In this document: positions 1 to 8,881 of the stretch, piece by piece
How the letters are laid out: the number at the start of each line of letters is the position of its first letter
Numbering within the stretch: position 1 is the stretch's first letter
Assembly: GCF_026340565.1 (NCBI RefSeq)
Contig: NZ_JAPEPB010000001.1
Location: forward strand, 4,130,501-4,194,500
From: Kitasatospora sp. NBC_01287
GTDB lineage: Bacteria; Actinomycetota; Actinomycetes; Streptomycetales; Streptomycetaceae
Length of the DNA: 64,000 nucleotides
Reading direction: 5' to 3'
Translations under genes and position numbers: made by a program
The notes under the pieces: generated by a model
Seen by the model: only the letters and a program-made list of their open reading frames with translations
Told to the model about the DNA's origin: nothing
Database searches by the model: none

Positions 1-1
1 C

Positions 2-589
2 CCGGCCCGCTGCTCCTGCGGCGTGCCGGACTGCCCGCTGCCGGGGGCGCATCCCACCACCCAGGACTGGCTGCGGCGGGCCAGCGCCGGCCCCGGCGTG
101 ATCCGCCGCTGGTGGACCGAGAACCCGGCCGCCTCGATCCTGCTGCCCGCCGGGCGCTCCTTCGACGTGCTGGACGTCCCCGAGGTGGCCGGCTGCCTGG
201 CGCTGGCGCGGATGGAGCGGCTGGAGCTGCAGCTCGGCCCGGTCCTCTCGGCGCCGGCCGCGCCCGGCCTGCGCGGGCGGCGGCTGCTCTTCCTGGTGCT
301 GCCCGGCGCACTGGCCAAGCTGCCGGAGATGCTGCGCAAGCTCGGCTGGCAGCCCGGGCGGCTGGATCTGACGGTGCGCGGCGACGGGGACTGGGTGGTC
401 GCGCCGCCCTCCCGGGTCGGCCCGTACAGCTTCGCGCAGTGGGCCAGGCCGCCGTCCGCGCTCAACCGCTGGCTGCCGGACGCCGCCGAGCTGATCAACC
501 CGCTCGCCTACGCCTGCGGCCGGGACGCGCCCGCCGCCCGGCTGGTCCCGCCGCCGGGGCCGCAGCAGCAGGCGGCGCCGGTGCGCTGA
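2..589 (+). CDS. Bifunctional DNA primase/polymerase-like protein (5' truncated by window edge)
   Basis: The reading frame is open to the left edge of the window (codons from position 2 read P-A-R-C-S-C-G-V-P), so the N-terminus is missing. A GTG at 23 is only an internal codon. The visible 195 residues contain C-S-C-G...D-C-P-L-P-G-A-H-P and W-L-R-R...W-W-T-E-N-P-A-A-S-I-L, which resemble the N-terminal prim-pol domain of short streptomycete 'bifunctional DNA primase/polymerase' proteins, followed by V-V-A-P-P-S-R-V-G and a proline/glutamine-rich end. The family is recognised by pattern only. It is not a full-length primase, because no helicase or C-terminal primase region follows. Its role in the cell is unknown. 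Confidence 0.7.
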   Translation, partial: PARCSCGVPDCPLPGAHPTTQDWLRRASAGPGVIRRWWTENPAASILLPAGRSFDVLDVPEVAGCLALARMERLELQLGPVLSAPAAPGLRGRRLLFLVLPGALAKLPEMLRKLGWQPGRLDLTVRGDGDWVVAPPSRVGPYSFAQWARPPSALNRWLPDAAELINPLAYACGRDAPAARLVPPPGPQQQAAPVR

Positions 590-1017
590 GACCGCCCGGC
601 CCCGGCCGACGCGGCGTCAGATCGATGGGCGGGCCCGGTCGCCGGGTCCGCTCTCCGGCATGCCGCCTACCCGGCGGACATCGGGGCAAGCCGCTCGGAC
701 GAGTGACAGGACGCGGCGGTTGGCGCCTACCACCCAGGGGATGAATGGGGCAGGCAGCGATCAGGCAAATCCGAGCGAAAGGGACAACGAAAAGGACACA
801 GCCCAGGGCGAGGAGAACCGGGGACACCAGGACCGGGGGAGCCGCAGGGGAGGCCTGGACGGGGAAGCCGGGCGCGGCACGGGGGGAACCTCGGGGGGAA
901 AGGCGGGGGGAGAGTAAGAGCGGGGGAACAGGGGCGGGAAGGGTGGGGGAACAGGGTGGGGACCCGCTGAGGCCCCGGCGCGTGGGGACGCGCCGGGTCC
1001 TCAGCGCGTGCGCCGGC
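590..1017. other. Intergenic region with G-rich purine tract, no convincing gene
   Basis: This 428-base gap between the primase-like gene and dmdR1 has a purine-rich, G-run-rich half (about 770-960) with many runs of three to six G on the plus strand. It ends in a strong hairpin at 967-1004. Small open frames exist on both strands, but none has recognisable content or a good ribosome site. The G-runs could in principle form quadruplexes; that is inference. Confidence 0.6.
967..1004. terminator. Strong stem-loop terminator between convergent genes
   Basis: A 17-bp stem (CTGAGGCCCCGGCGCGT against ACGCGCCGGGTCCTCAG, one mismatch) closes a GGGG loop. It lies 13 bases after the dmdR1 stop, in the gap where the primase-like gene and dmdR1 converge, so it can serve both. 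There is no U-tract, which is normal for actinobacterial terminators. Confidence 0.75.
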
Positions 1018-1710
1018 TCAGGGGTGGGCGACGAAGACGTGGGCGGCGATCTCCTTGCCGAGTTCGGCGGACTCCCCGCCGCTGCCGACCAGCACACCGC
1101 CCACCGCCGCGTTGACCTGGATGGTGGCCCCGGGACGCACCCCGGCCCTGCGCAGGGTGCGCATCAGCTCCTCGTCCGTCTGGATCGGCTCACCGATCCG
1201 GCGGACCACCACGCTGGCACCGGCGTCACCGGGGCGCAGCGAGTCGAGGGTCACCAGGGCGGAGTCGAAGCCCTCACCCTCGGCCTTGGTGTCACCGAGC
1301 TCGTCCAGCCCGGGGATCGGGTTGCCGTAGGGGGACTGGGTGGGGTGGCCGAGCATGGCGAGCACCTTGCGCTCGACCGTCTCGCTCATCACGTGCTCCC
1401 AGCGACAGGCCTCCTCGTGCACCTCCTCCCACTCCAGGCCGATCACGTCGACCAGCAGGCATTCGGCGATCCGGTGCTTGCGCATCACCCGCACCGCGAG
1501 CCGACGCCCCTCCTCGGTCAGCTCCAGATGGCGATCGCCGGCGACCTGCAGCAGGCCGTCGCGCTCCATCCGGCCGACCGTCTGGCTGACCGTCGGCCCG
1601 CTCTGGTCCAGCCGCTCGGCGATCCGGGCGCGCATCGGGGTGATGCCCTCTTCCTCCAGCTCCAGGATGGTGCGAAGGTACATCTCAGTGGTATCGATCA
1701 GCCCAGACAT
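1018..1710 (-). CDS. dmdR1: DtxR-family iron-dependent repressor DmdR1
   Basis: This 230-residue protein has the three-domain DtxR/IdeR layout: N-terminal winged helix (M-R-A-R-I-A-E-R-L...T-V-S-Q-T-V), metal-binding dimerisation domain and a C-terminal SH3-like FeoA domain (about residues 150-228). Residues align by number with DtxR metal ligands: Met10, His79, Glu83, His98, Cys102, Glu105 and His106 are all present. Cys102 argues for an iron rather than a manganese (MntR) sensor. Length and context match S. coelicolor DmdR1 (from memory SCO4394), the global repressor of siderophore and iron-uptake genes. It is divergent from the SIS-domain gene. I could not find a clear 19-bp iron box near it. 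Confidence 0.92.
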   Translation of the reverse strand: MSGLIDTTEMYLRTILELEEEGITPMRARIAERLDQSGPTVSQTVGRMERDGLLQVAGDRHLELTEEGRRLAVRVMRKHRIAECLLVDVIGLEWEEVHEEACRWEHVMSETVERKVLAMLGHPTQSPYGNPIPGLDELGDTKAEGEGFDSALVTLDSLRPGDAGASVVVRRIGEPIQTDEELMRTLRRAGVRPGATIQVNAAVGGVLVGSGGESAELGKEIAAHVFVAHP

Positions 1711-1811
1711 CGTCGCCGGCTCCGTTCCTCGGTGTCCTCACCGCCAATTCTGACGTACCGCACTGACAACCGAGTCCGCGCACGGGCGCTTCCCGCGCGG
1801 TTTCGTCCCTG

Positions 1812-1841
1812 TTGACAGCGGACCGGGCCAGGCTCCACGGT
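1812..1841 (+). promoter_or_regulatory. Candidate promoter upstream of the SIS-domain gene
   Basis: A consensus -35 TTGACA lies at 1812-1817. An 18-base spacer leads to CACGGT at 1836-1841, a weak -10. It would give a leader of about 35-40 bases before the ATG at 1885. The -35 is convincing and the -10 is not. Confidence 0.35.
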
Positions 1842-1884
1842 GCTCGCCGTAGCTTTCTCCACTGGCGGTTAGGGAAGATCTCTC

Positions 1885-2649
1885 ATGGACGACCTGGTCG
1901 GGCAGTACTTCGAGGCCGCGGTGGCGCACCTGCGGCGGGCCCAGGCCGAGGAGGGGGAGGCGATCGAGCGGGCCGCCGAACTGCTGGCCGAGGCCGTCGC
2001 CGAGGGCCGGCGGATCTTCGCCTTCGGCGCCGGGCACTCCTCGCTGGCCGCGCAGGACGTGGTCTACCGGGCCGGCGGCCTGGTGGTGGTCAACCTGCTC
2101 AACGTGCCGGGGATGACCGGCGTCAACGTGATGCCGGCGCCGCTGGGCAGCGCGCTGGAGCGGGTCTCCGGCCTGGCCACCGCGGCCCTGGACCTGACCC
2201 CCGCCACCGCCGGCGACCTGCTCTTCGTCATCTCGCTCTCCGGCCGCCAGGTGATGCCGGTGGAGCTGGCCCAGCACGCCCGCGCGCGCGGCCTGCGGGT
2301 CGTCGGGGTGACCTCGCTGGCGTACCCGGCCCAGGTGGCCTCGGGCCACCCCTCCGGGACCTTCCTCAAGGACCACTGCGACGTGGTGCTCGACAACAAG
2401 ATCGCGGTCGGCGACGGCGAGCTGACCCACCCGGGCGCCGAGACCAGCTTCGGGCCGGTCTCCACCATCGTGACCAGCGCGCTGATGCAGGCGGTGGTGG
2501 CGGGCGCGGTCGGCCGGCTCGCCGACCGCGCCGTCCAGGGCCAGGGGGCCACGCCCCCGCTGTTCCGCTCCGGCAACGTGGACGGCGGCACCGACTGGAA
2601 CGCCAAGCTGATGGCCGAGCACGCCGACCGGATCTTCTACGCCTTCTGA
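1885..2649 (+). CDS. SIS (sugar isomerase) domain protein, UPF0309-like
   Basis: A 254-residue protein with a single SIS fold. The phosphosugar-binding loop appears as F-A-F-G-A-G-H-S-S-L near residue 50, and the second signature L-F-V-I-S-L-S-G-R near residue 115. SIS domains bind phosphosugars, and stand-alone proteins of this type are putative isomerases or sugar-phosphate sensors; the substrate is unknown. It starts at ATG 1885 and is divergently oriented from dmdR1 across 174 bases. The pairing of dmdR1 with this gene is conserved in streptomycetes as I recall, but a functional link to iron is not established. Confidence 0.85.
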   Translation: MDDLVGQYFEAAVAHLRRAQAEEGEAIERAAELLAEAVAEGRRIFAFGAGHSSLAAQDVVYRAGGLVVVNLLNVPGMTGVNVMPAPLGSALERVSGLATAALDLTPATAGDLLFVISLSGRQVMPVELAQHARARGLRVVGVTSLAYPAQVASGHPSGTFLKDHCDVVLDNKIAVGDGELTHPGAETSFGPVSTIVTSALMQAVVAGAVGRLADRAVQGQGATPPLFRSGNVDGGTDWNAKLMAEHADRIFYAF

Positions 2650-2806
2650 GGCGCCCGCCGCCACCGGGCGGCGAAACGGCTCGTACCAGACCTGTCCGCG
2701 GCGTCCGCCACCGCTCATACTGGCCCAGTCGCAGGCGTACCGGGGCTCCGCCGCGGGCAGTACGTCAGCGTCCAGCGGACACCACGCGTACGGGGGGGCG
2801 GACTCG

Positions 2807-3751
2807 ATGGCAGCCGGTGCGGGACCCATGGGGCCGGTCCGCGAGGCCGACCTGCTGCCCGAGTCGTTCCGGCACGCCGACGCCGCCTCGCTGCGCAGCC
2901 AGCGGCGCGCCACCCGGCTGATCCGCTGGCAACTGCTGCTGCTCACCGCGGCCGCCGCGCTGGGCTCGGCGCGCGGCCCGGCGTTCGCCTGGGCGGCGGC
3001 GGCGGCCTTCCTCGGCGCCGCCCTGCCGGCCCTGCGGGTGGGTCGGCACAACCCGCAGGGCCGCTGGTACGAGGGCCGGGCGGCCGCCGAGTCGGTCAAG
3101 ACGCTGGCCTGGAAGTTCGCGGTCCGGGCCGACCTGGCCGGGCCGACCCCGGCCGCGCCGTCGGGGCCCGCGGCCCCCGACGACCCCGAGGGCCGCTACG
3201 CCCTGCAACTGCGCGGCGTGCTGGGCCTCTTCGGGAGCGGCACGGTGCCGCCCGGCGGGACCGGGTCGCCCGCGGGGGTGACCGCGGCGATGCGTGGTCT
3301 GCGCGAGCAGCCGCTGACCGTGCGCCGCGAGGTCTACCTGCGCGAGCGGGTGCGGGCGCAGCACCAGTGGTACCGCGAGAAGGCCGGCTACTGCGACCGG
3401 GCCGGGCGCCTGACCGAGCTGCTGGGCTTCGTGCTGCCGGTCCTCGGGCTGGCCCTCGCGGTGGCGCGCGCGCTCGGCTGGTGCTGCTACGACGCGCTCG
3501 GCACCATCGCGGCGGTGACCGCCTCGGTCACCGCCTGGGCCCAGTTGCGCCAGTACCGGCCACTGGCGGCCGCCTACCGGCTGGCGGCTGACGAACTGGA
3601 GCTGGTGCACGAGCAACTGGCCCGGCTCGACCCGAGCGCCGACGACTCCGAGGGGCTCTGGGCCAGACTCGCCCGGGACGCCGAGGACGCCGTCTCGCGC
3701 GAGCACACCACCTGGCAGGCCCGGCGCGAGGTGCGCGGCCCGGCCCGGTGA
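2807..3751 (+). CDS. DUF4231/SLATT-type two-TM membrane protein
   Basis: A 314-residue protein with two hydrophobic hairpins. One is at about residues 43-75 (rich in Leu/Ala, ending L-P-A-L-R-V-G-R-H-N-P-Q-G-R-W-Y) and one at about 205-245. A conserved A-A-A-E-S-V-K-T-L-A-W-K-F segment and a C-terminal helix with A-V-S-R-E-H-T-T-W-Q complete it. This matches DUF4231, a SLATT-like family whose members are proposed pore-forming effectors coupled to nucleotide sensors or TIR/NTPase partners. A paralogue lies at 32763-33686 with the same motifs. It sits beside the Fxs locus, which encodes TIR and NB-ARC proteins, so a partnership is possible but unproven. Confidence 0.75.
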   Translation: MAAGAGPMGPVREADLLPESFRHADAASLRSQRRATRLIRWQLLLLTAAAALGSARGPAFAWAAAAAFLGAALPALRVGRHNPQGRWYEGRAAAESVKTLAWKFAVRADLAGPTPAAPSGPAAPDDPEGRYALQLRGVLGLFGSGTVPPGGTGSPAGVTAAMRGLREQPLTVRREVYLRERVRAQHQWYREKAGYCDRAGRLTELLGFVLPVLGLALAVARALGWCCYDALGTIAAVTASVTAWAQLRQYRPLAAAYRLAADELELVHEQLARLDPSADDSEGLWARLARDAEDAVSREHTTWQARREVRGPAR

Positions 3752-3862
3752 GCACGGTCCCGGTGCCACCGTCCCCGAGAGCACGGTCCCTGCGAAGCAC
3801 AGTCCCTGTGGGCGCGGTCCCCGTGGGCACAGCCCCGGCGAACGGCGCCCCCGTCCCCGAGC
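3752..3862. repeat. Degenerate short repeats after the SLATT gene
   Basis: From the stop codon onward, a GCACGGTCCC-like element recurs about five times with drift (GCACGGTCCC, GCACAGTCCC, GCGCGGTCCC, GCACAGCCCC). The units are separated by short spacers. The tract ends just before the ribosome site of the next gene. It has no coding potential that I recognise. Confidence 0.55.
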
Positions 3863-3878
3863 ACTGGAGGTCCCCGGC

Positions 3879-4754
3879 GTGCAGCCCCGACTGGTGAAGA
3901 CCGCCGACTGCCGCAGACTCGCGGTGCAGACCTTCGGCAACCCTGCCGGCCGCCCCGTCTTCCTGCTGCACGGCACGCCCGGCAGCCGGCTCGGGCCGAC
4001 CCCGCGCAGCACCGTGCTCTACAACCTGGGCGTGCACCTGATCGCCTTCGACCGCCCCGGCTACGGCGGCTCCGACCGGCTGCACGGCCGCCAGGTCGCC
4101 GCCGCCGCCGCCGACGTGCGGGCGGTCGCCGACGACCTGGGCCTGGAGCGCTTCGCCGTGGTGGGCCGATCCGGCGGCGGGCCGCACGCGCTGGCCTGCG
4201 GCGCCCTGCTGCCCGAGCGGGTGCACCGGGTGGCCGCGCTGGTCTGCCTGGCCCCGCACGACGGCGAGGGCCTGGACTGGTACGCCGGGATGACGGCCGC
4301 CAACGTCCGCGACTACCGGGCCGCGGAGCGCGACCACCTGCGGATCGCCGCCACCATGGCGCAGCGGGCCCGCCGGATCAGGGACGATCCGGCCACCCTG
4401 CTCGCCGGGCTGCGCCAGGAACTCTCCGGCCCCGACCGGGTGATGATCTCGGACGCGGGCCTGCGCCGGGAGCTGCAGCGCAACTACCGGGAGGCGTTCC
4501 GGCAGAACGGCGACGGCTGGATCGACGACGTGCTCGCCTTCACCACCAGCTGGGGCTTCAAGACGCAGGACGTCACCACACCCACCTGGCTCTGGCACGG
4601 CGCCGACGACATGTGGTCCCCGGTCGAGCACTCGCGCTGGCTGGCCGCGCACATCCCCGACGCCACCCTCTTCCTGGAGCCGGGGGCCGCGCACTTCGCG
4701 TCCTTCCGGGTGCTGACCGCCGCCCTGAAGTGGGCGGCGGCCGAGCCGGACTGA
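3879..4754 (+). CDS. Alpha/beta hydrolase
   Basis: A 291-residue alpha/beta-hydrolase fold protein. The oxyanion motif is L-L-H-G-T-P-G-S near residue 31, the nucleophile elbow is G-R-S-G-G-G near residue 94, the acid is probably in W-H-G-A-D-D-M-W, and the catalytic histidine is in G-A-A-H-F. The GTG start at 3879 is supported by GGAGG at 3866-3870. The substrate is not predictable. It converges on fxsT, so it is probably not part of the Fxs operon. Confidence 0.85.
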   Translation: MQPRLVKTADCRRLAVQTFGNPAGRPVFLLHGTPGSRLGPTPRSTVLYNLGVHLIAFDRPGYGGSDRLHGRQVAAAAADVRAVADDLGLERFAVVGRSGGGPHALACGALLPERVHRVAALVCLAPHDGEGLDWYAGMTAANVRDYRAAERDHLRIAATMAQRARRIRDDPATLLAGLRQELSGPDRVMISDAGLRRELQRNYREAFRQNGDGWIDDVLAFTTSWGFKTQDVTTPTWLWHGADDMWSPVEHSRWLAAHIPDATLFLEPGAAHFASFRVLTAALKWAAAEPD

Positions 4755-4807
4755 GACGGAGCGGGCCCGGCCCGACCGGCCCGACCGGCGGCCGGGCCGA
4801 GCCGCCG

Positions 4808-7800
4808 TCAGACGGGCTGGGGCTCCAGGTCGCGGTTGATCCGCTTCCAGCCCCGGGCCGAGACGGTGTTGGGGTGCTCCTCCCCCAGTTGGCGGATGAA
4901 CTCGGCCACCGCGCGCGACCGCAGCTCGGCGGCCTGGTTCACCTTGCCCTGGGAGCGCAGCGTCACGGCGAGGTTGGCCTGGCAGGCGACCGCGTCCGGG
5001 TGGCGCGGGGTGTAGCGCTCGCACAGGCCCCGGTAGGCGGCCTGCTCAAGCTCCTCGGCCTCGGCCAGCCGGCCCTGGTCGCCGTAGGTGTTGGCCAGGT
5101 TGATCTTCGCGTTGAGGGTGTACGGGTGGTCGGCGCCGAGCACCCGGATGAGCGTGCGCACGGTCTCGCCGCCGAGATGCGCCGCCTCCTCCAGCCCACC
5201 GCTGCCCCGCAGGTAGATCACCACGTTGTTGGCGCAGGCCAGGGTGAACGGGTGCTCCGGCCCGAAGAGCTGCTGGTGGCCGACGAAGACCTGCCGGGCC
5301 AGGTCGCGGGCGGCGTCCTTGTCGCCGCCCGCGCTGTAGTCGGCGGCCAGGTTGAGCGCGCAGGCCAGCGTGTCGGGCGCGTTCTCGCCGTAGCGCTCCA
5401 GGTAGCGCTCGTAGGTCTCCTTGGTGAGCCGGCGCGCCTCGGCCTGCCGGCCGGCCTTGCGCAGCGAGACGGCCAGCGACTTGGCGTTGCGCAGGATCTC
5501 CGGCACGTCGATGTCCAGCACCTCGGCGTAGGCCTCGACCACCTCCTGGTGGATCGTCACCGAGCCGTCGTAGTCGCCCTGCTCGCGCAGGTCGCGGGCG
5601 AGCATGGACTTGGTGGAGAGGGTGTAGGGGTGCTTGGGGCCCAGCACCAGCGATCGCCGGTCCAGGGTGTCCTGGTCCAGCTCCTGGGCCGCGTTGCTGT
5701 TGCCCACCAGGCGGTGGTCGATGGCCAGGTTGTTGGCGATCGACAGGGTGCGCGGGTTGTCCTCGCCGAACTGCTCGCGGAACCGCTCCAGGGTGTCCTG
5801 GTCCAGCTCCAGGGCCCGGGAGAAGTCCCCCAGCGCCCGCAGGTCGGCGGCCAGCGAACCGGCCGTCATCAGGGTGTACGGGTGCTGCTCGCCCAGCACC
5901 CGCTTCTGCCGCTCCAGGGTGCTCTCGTCCAGGGCCAGCGCGGCCGCGTACTGCCCCTGCGAGCGCATCACGTTGGCCAGCTGGAAGCGGAGCAGCAGGG
6001 TCTGCCGGTCGTCCTCGCCGAGCTTGGCGGTCCAGGCGTCGTCCAGCAGGTGGCCCATCCGGCGGGCCTGGGCGAACTCCCCGCGCTTCCAGAGGTAGCG
6101 GACCCGGTCGATCATCAGCTGCCGGGTGTCCGACTCGTCGCAGTCGTGCGCCCGCGAGGGCGACAGGTGCGGCCAGATCTCCTCGAAGGCGGGCCAGTTG
6201 GCCGGGTCGTCGGTGTCCCCGACCACCGGGCGGGCGCCGATCAGGATCCGGTGCACCTCGTGCACGGTGTCGATCTGCTCCACCGCGGTCATCTCCGAGC
6301 GGATCACCTCCTGGACCAGCCGGTGCACCTGGATGCTGTTGGCCCCCGCGTCCACCTTGGCCAGCGCGTACCGGCCGATCGCCTGGATCACCCGGCCGAG
6401 CAGGAACTTGTCGCTCAACCCGGAGTCGAAGGGGACCAGCGCCCGGATCATCTGGTCGCTGTAGAAGAGGTTCATCGAGATCGGCTCGGGCGCGAAGTAC
6501 GCGCACAGCTGCAGCATCCGGGCGGCGGCCGGGGACTGCTGGCGCAGCCGGGCGATGGAGACCCGCCAGGTGGCGCCGACCGTCATCGGGTAGTCCACCG
6601 GGCGGCCCAGCTCCAGCACCCGGGCGGCCTCGGACTGCAGCGCCGCGATGTACTCGCCGACCGGGGTGCCGGTGGCCTTCAGCCACGCGCCGGCCACCTC
6701 CACGGCCAGCGGCAGGTCGCCGACCGCCTCGGCCACCGCGTCCGCGTCCGGGCGGCTGAGCGCCCCGCCGGTGCGCCGGGTCAGGTGGTCGATGCTCTCG
6801 CCGCGGGTGAAGACGTCCATGGTCAGCGCCTCGGCGTGGGTGGCCCAGGCCTGGTTGCGCGAGGTGACCAGGATGTGGCCGTTGCCGCCGGGGAAGTAGC
6901 GGCGGATCTCGCCCGGCTCGTCCGCGTTGTCGAAGATCAGCAGCCAGCGCTTGACCCGCTCGCCGCGGCGCAGCGCCTCCAGCGCGATCTCGGTGGCGAG
7001 CGCCACCGGCTCGTTGCTGGCCCGGCCCATCTTGCGGGCCAGTTCCGCCAGTTGGCCCTGGATCTCGTCCTCCTGCTCGGCCGAGACCCACCAGACCAGG
7101 TCGTAGTCGGCCATGAAGCGGTGCGCGTACTCCAGCGCCACCTGCGTCTTGCCGACGCCGCCGAGCCCGTAGAGCGTCTGCGGCACCGGCAGCACCACCG
7201 CGGCGCCGCCGCCGAGTTGGTTGCGCAGCCGCTCCAGCACCTCGGCGCGCCCGGTGAAGTAGCTGTTGCGCGGCGGCACGTTCCAGATCTCCGGCTGGGT
7301 GCCGGGGAACCGGGGGCCGCTCGCGGTGTCCACGGCCGGCACCTCCTCCCGGCCCAGCGCCTTGACCAGCGCGGCGAGCGCCTGCGGCTCCTTGAGGTTG
7401 ACCAGGTCCACCGGGTTGCGGCTGCTGAACGGGGCGGCCAGCGGGGTGGCCCCGACCCGGACCGGGATCAGCTGGCGGCGGGTGCCCGAGGGGTCCGAGC
7501 CGACCACCGACTCCCACAGCGCGCGGGCCTGCGGGGAGCGCAGGTAGGCCGGGGAGAGCACCGCCACCGTCCGGTAGGCCGCGTCCACCGAGCGCTCGGT
7601 CTCGGCCCGCGCGTCGGCCCCGGCGCCCACGTCCCGGGGCAGCACCCGGAACCCGGCCGCGCCGAGCACGAACTCGATCCAGTCCGCCCACATCCGGTCC
7701 TCGGGCACGTAGCTGAGGTAGATGTCGGCCGGCACGGTGGGACGGCGCCGGGTGAAGGCCTCGATGTAGCGCAGCCGCACCTCCTCGTCCATCGGCGGCA

Positions 7801-8881
7801 GCGCGTTCACCCGACCCTGGGTGATCATGTCGGTGAGCCGCTCGCAGGCCGAGAGCATGCTGGTGGGGGTGCCCACCTGGTCGCCGAAGGTGGCCAGGAT
7901 CTCCTCGTAGGCGTAGAACGGCCGGTACGGGATCTCCACCGAGCCCCAGTAGTGCACCAGTTGCTCGCCGGACAGGCCCGAGGGCAGCCCGTCGAAGCGG
8001 ATCCGGGCCAGCGCCCGCCCGGCATCGGCCTTGTCCTTCTCGAAGTCGTCGATCCGCATCGGCACCGGCAGGATCCGGATGCCGCGGTCGCGGTAGCGGT
8101 CGTCGATGTGCTGGGCGATCCGGGAGGCGCCGTCGATGCTCTGGTCGCTGAGCGTGAAGCAGACCACCAGGTCGTCGGGCATCTGCACGGTGCAGATCTC
8201 GGCGGTGTCGGAGAGCCCGGTGCGGCTGTCGATCAGCACGTAGTCGTAGCGCTTGCGCATGTCGGCGCGGAGCGCGTCGAAGAACTGGCCGCCGTCGAAG
8301 CGCTCGTAGAAGAGGTCCCAGTCCAGGCTGCCCAGCGTGCCGGAGTAGTCCCGGTCCTGCCGGCCCGCCGCCAGGAAGTCGATGCTGCCACCGGCCGGGA
8401 AACCGCCCCAGGAGAGCGGCAGCGCGTGCCCCGCCACCTTGGCGAAGCCCAGGTGCCAGCCCGGGTGGTGGCCGATCTCGCGCAGCTCGCGCTGGTAGCG
8501 CTCGGGCTCCAGCAGCGCGTCGGCGTGCAGCTCGGTCTCCCGCAGCGCCTCCTCGCGGTAGTCGTTGATCAGCGTCATCACGCCGGGCGCCTCGGCGAGT
8601 TCGGCCGCGTCCAGGAACGGGTGGAAGAACTTGGCCAGTCCGGGCGCCTCCAGGTCCCAGTCCACGGTGAGCACCCGGAAGCCGTTGGCGGCCAGGATCC
8701 AGGCGGTGTTGGCCAGCGCCATGGTGCGCCCGGTGCCGCCTTTGTAGGAGTAGAAGGTGATGATCCGCCCCTGGCGGTCCTCGTCACCGTCCATCCGGGT
8801 CGGCGCCGGGCCGGCGGCGGCCTGGGCCGGGGCCGGACCGCGCCCGCCCACCCGGAGGTTGCGCGTCCGGTCAGTCGTCAT
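4808..8881 (-). CDS. fxsT: FxsT: FxSxx-COOH system ATPase/TIR/NB-ARC/TPR protein
   Basis: This is a 1357-residue multidomain protein. An N-terminal MinD/ParA-like ATPase carries the deviant Walker A K-G-G-T-G-R-T (residues 47-53) and V-D-W-D-L-E-A-P (73-80). A TIR-like segment begins near residue 385 (P-A-D-I-Y-L-S-Y). An NB-ARC NTPase has the P-loop G-L-G-G-V-G-K-T near 572-579 and L-L-I-F-D-N-A-D. A long TPR array fills about residues 900-1350 (recurring Q-H-P-Y-T-L and L-A-x-D-L-R). This matches the tetratricopeptide protein of Fxs loci. The open frame extends to 9010, but ATG 8881 is chosen because GGAGGAGACC precedes it directly and it overlaps the fxsC stop by 11 bases (ATGACGACTGA), implying translational coupling. 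The architecture is that of an STAND-type signalling or sensor ATPase; its exact role in Fxs systems is unknown. Confidence 0.9.
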   Translation of the reverse strand: MTTDRTRNLRVGGRGPAPAQAAAGPAPTRMDGDEDRQGRIITFYSYKGGTGRTMALANTAWILAANGFRVLTVDWDLEAPGLAKFFHPFLDAAELAEAPGVMTLINDYREEALRETELHADALLEPERYQRELREIGHHPGWHLGFAKVAGHALPLSWGGFPAGGSIDFLAAGRQDRDYSGTLGSLDWDLFYERFDGGQFFDALRADMRKRYDYVLIDSRTGLSDTAEICTVQMPDDLVVCFTLSDQSIDGASRIAQHIDDRYRDRGIRILPVPMRIDDFEKDKADAGRALARIRFDGLPSGLSGEQLVHYWGSVEIPYRPFYAYEEILATFGDQVGTPTSMLSACERLTDMITQGRVNALPPMDEEVRLRYIEAFTRRRPTVPADIYLSYVPEDRMWADWIEFVLGAAGFRVLPRDVGAGADARAETERSVDAAYRTVAVLSPAYLRSPQARALWESVVGSDPSGTRRQLIPVRVGATPLAAPFSSRNPVDLVNLKEPQALAALVKALGREEVPAVDTASGPRFPGTQPEIWNVPPRNSYFTGRAEVLERLRNQLGGGAAVVLPVPQTLYGLGGVGKTQVALEYAHRFMADYDLVWWVSAEQEDEIQGQLAELARKMGRASNEPVALATEIALEALRRGERVKRWLLIFDNADEPGEIRRYFPGGNGHILVTSRNQAWATHAEALTMDVFTRGESIDHLTRRTGGALSRPDADAVAEAVGDLPLAVEVAGAWLKATGTPVGEYIAALQSEAARVLELGRPVDYPMTVGATWRVSIARLRQQSPAAARMLQLCAYFAPEPISMNLFYSDQMIRALVPFDSGLSDKFLLGRVIQAIGRYALAKVDAGANSIQVHRLVQEVIRSEMTAVEQIDTVHEVHRILIGARPVVGDTDDPANWPAFEEIWPHLSPSRAHDCDESDTRQLMIDRVRYLWKRGEFAQARRMGHLLDDAWTAKLGEDDRQTLLLRFQLANVMRSQGQYAAALALDESTLERQKRVLGEQHPYTLMTAGSLAADLRALGDFSRALELDQDTLERFREQFGEDNPRTLSIANNLAIDHRLVGNSNAAQELDQDTLDRRSLVLGPKHPYTLSTKSMLARDLREQGDYDGSVTIHQEVVEAYAEVLDIDVPEILRNAKSLAVSLRKAGRQAEARRLTKETYERYLERYGENAPDTLACALNLAADYSAGGDKDAARDLARQVFVGHQQLFGPEHPFTLACANNVVIYLRGSGGLEEAAHLGGETVRTLIRVLGADHPYTLNAKINLANTYGDQGRLAEAEELEQAAYRGLCERYTPRHPDAVACQANLAVTLRSQGKVNQAAELRSRAVAEFIRQLGEEHPNTVSARGWKRINRDLEPQPV

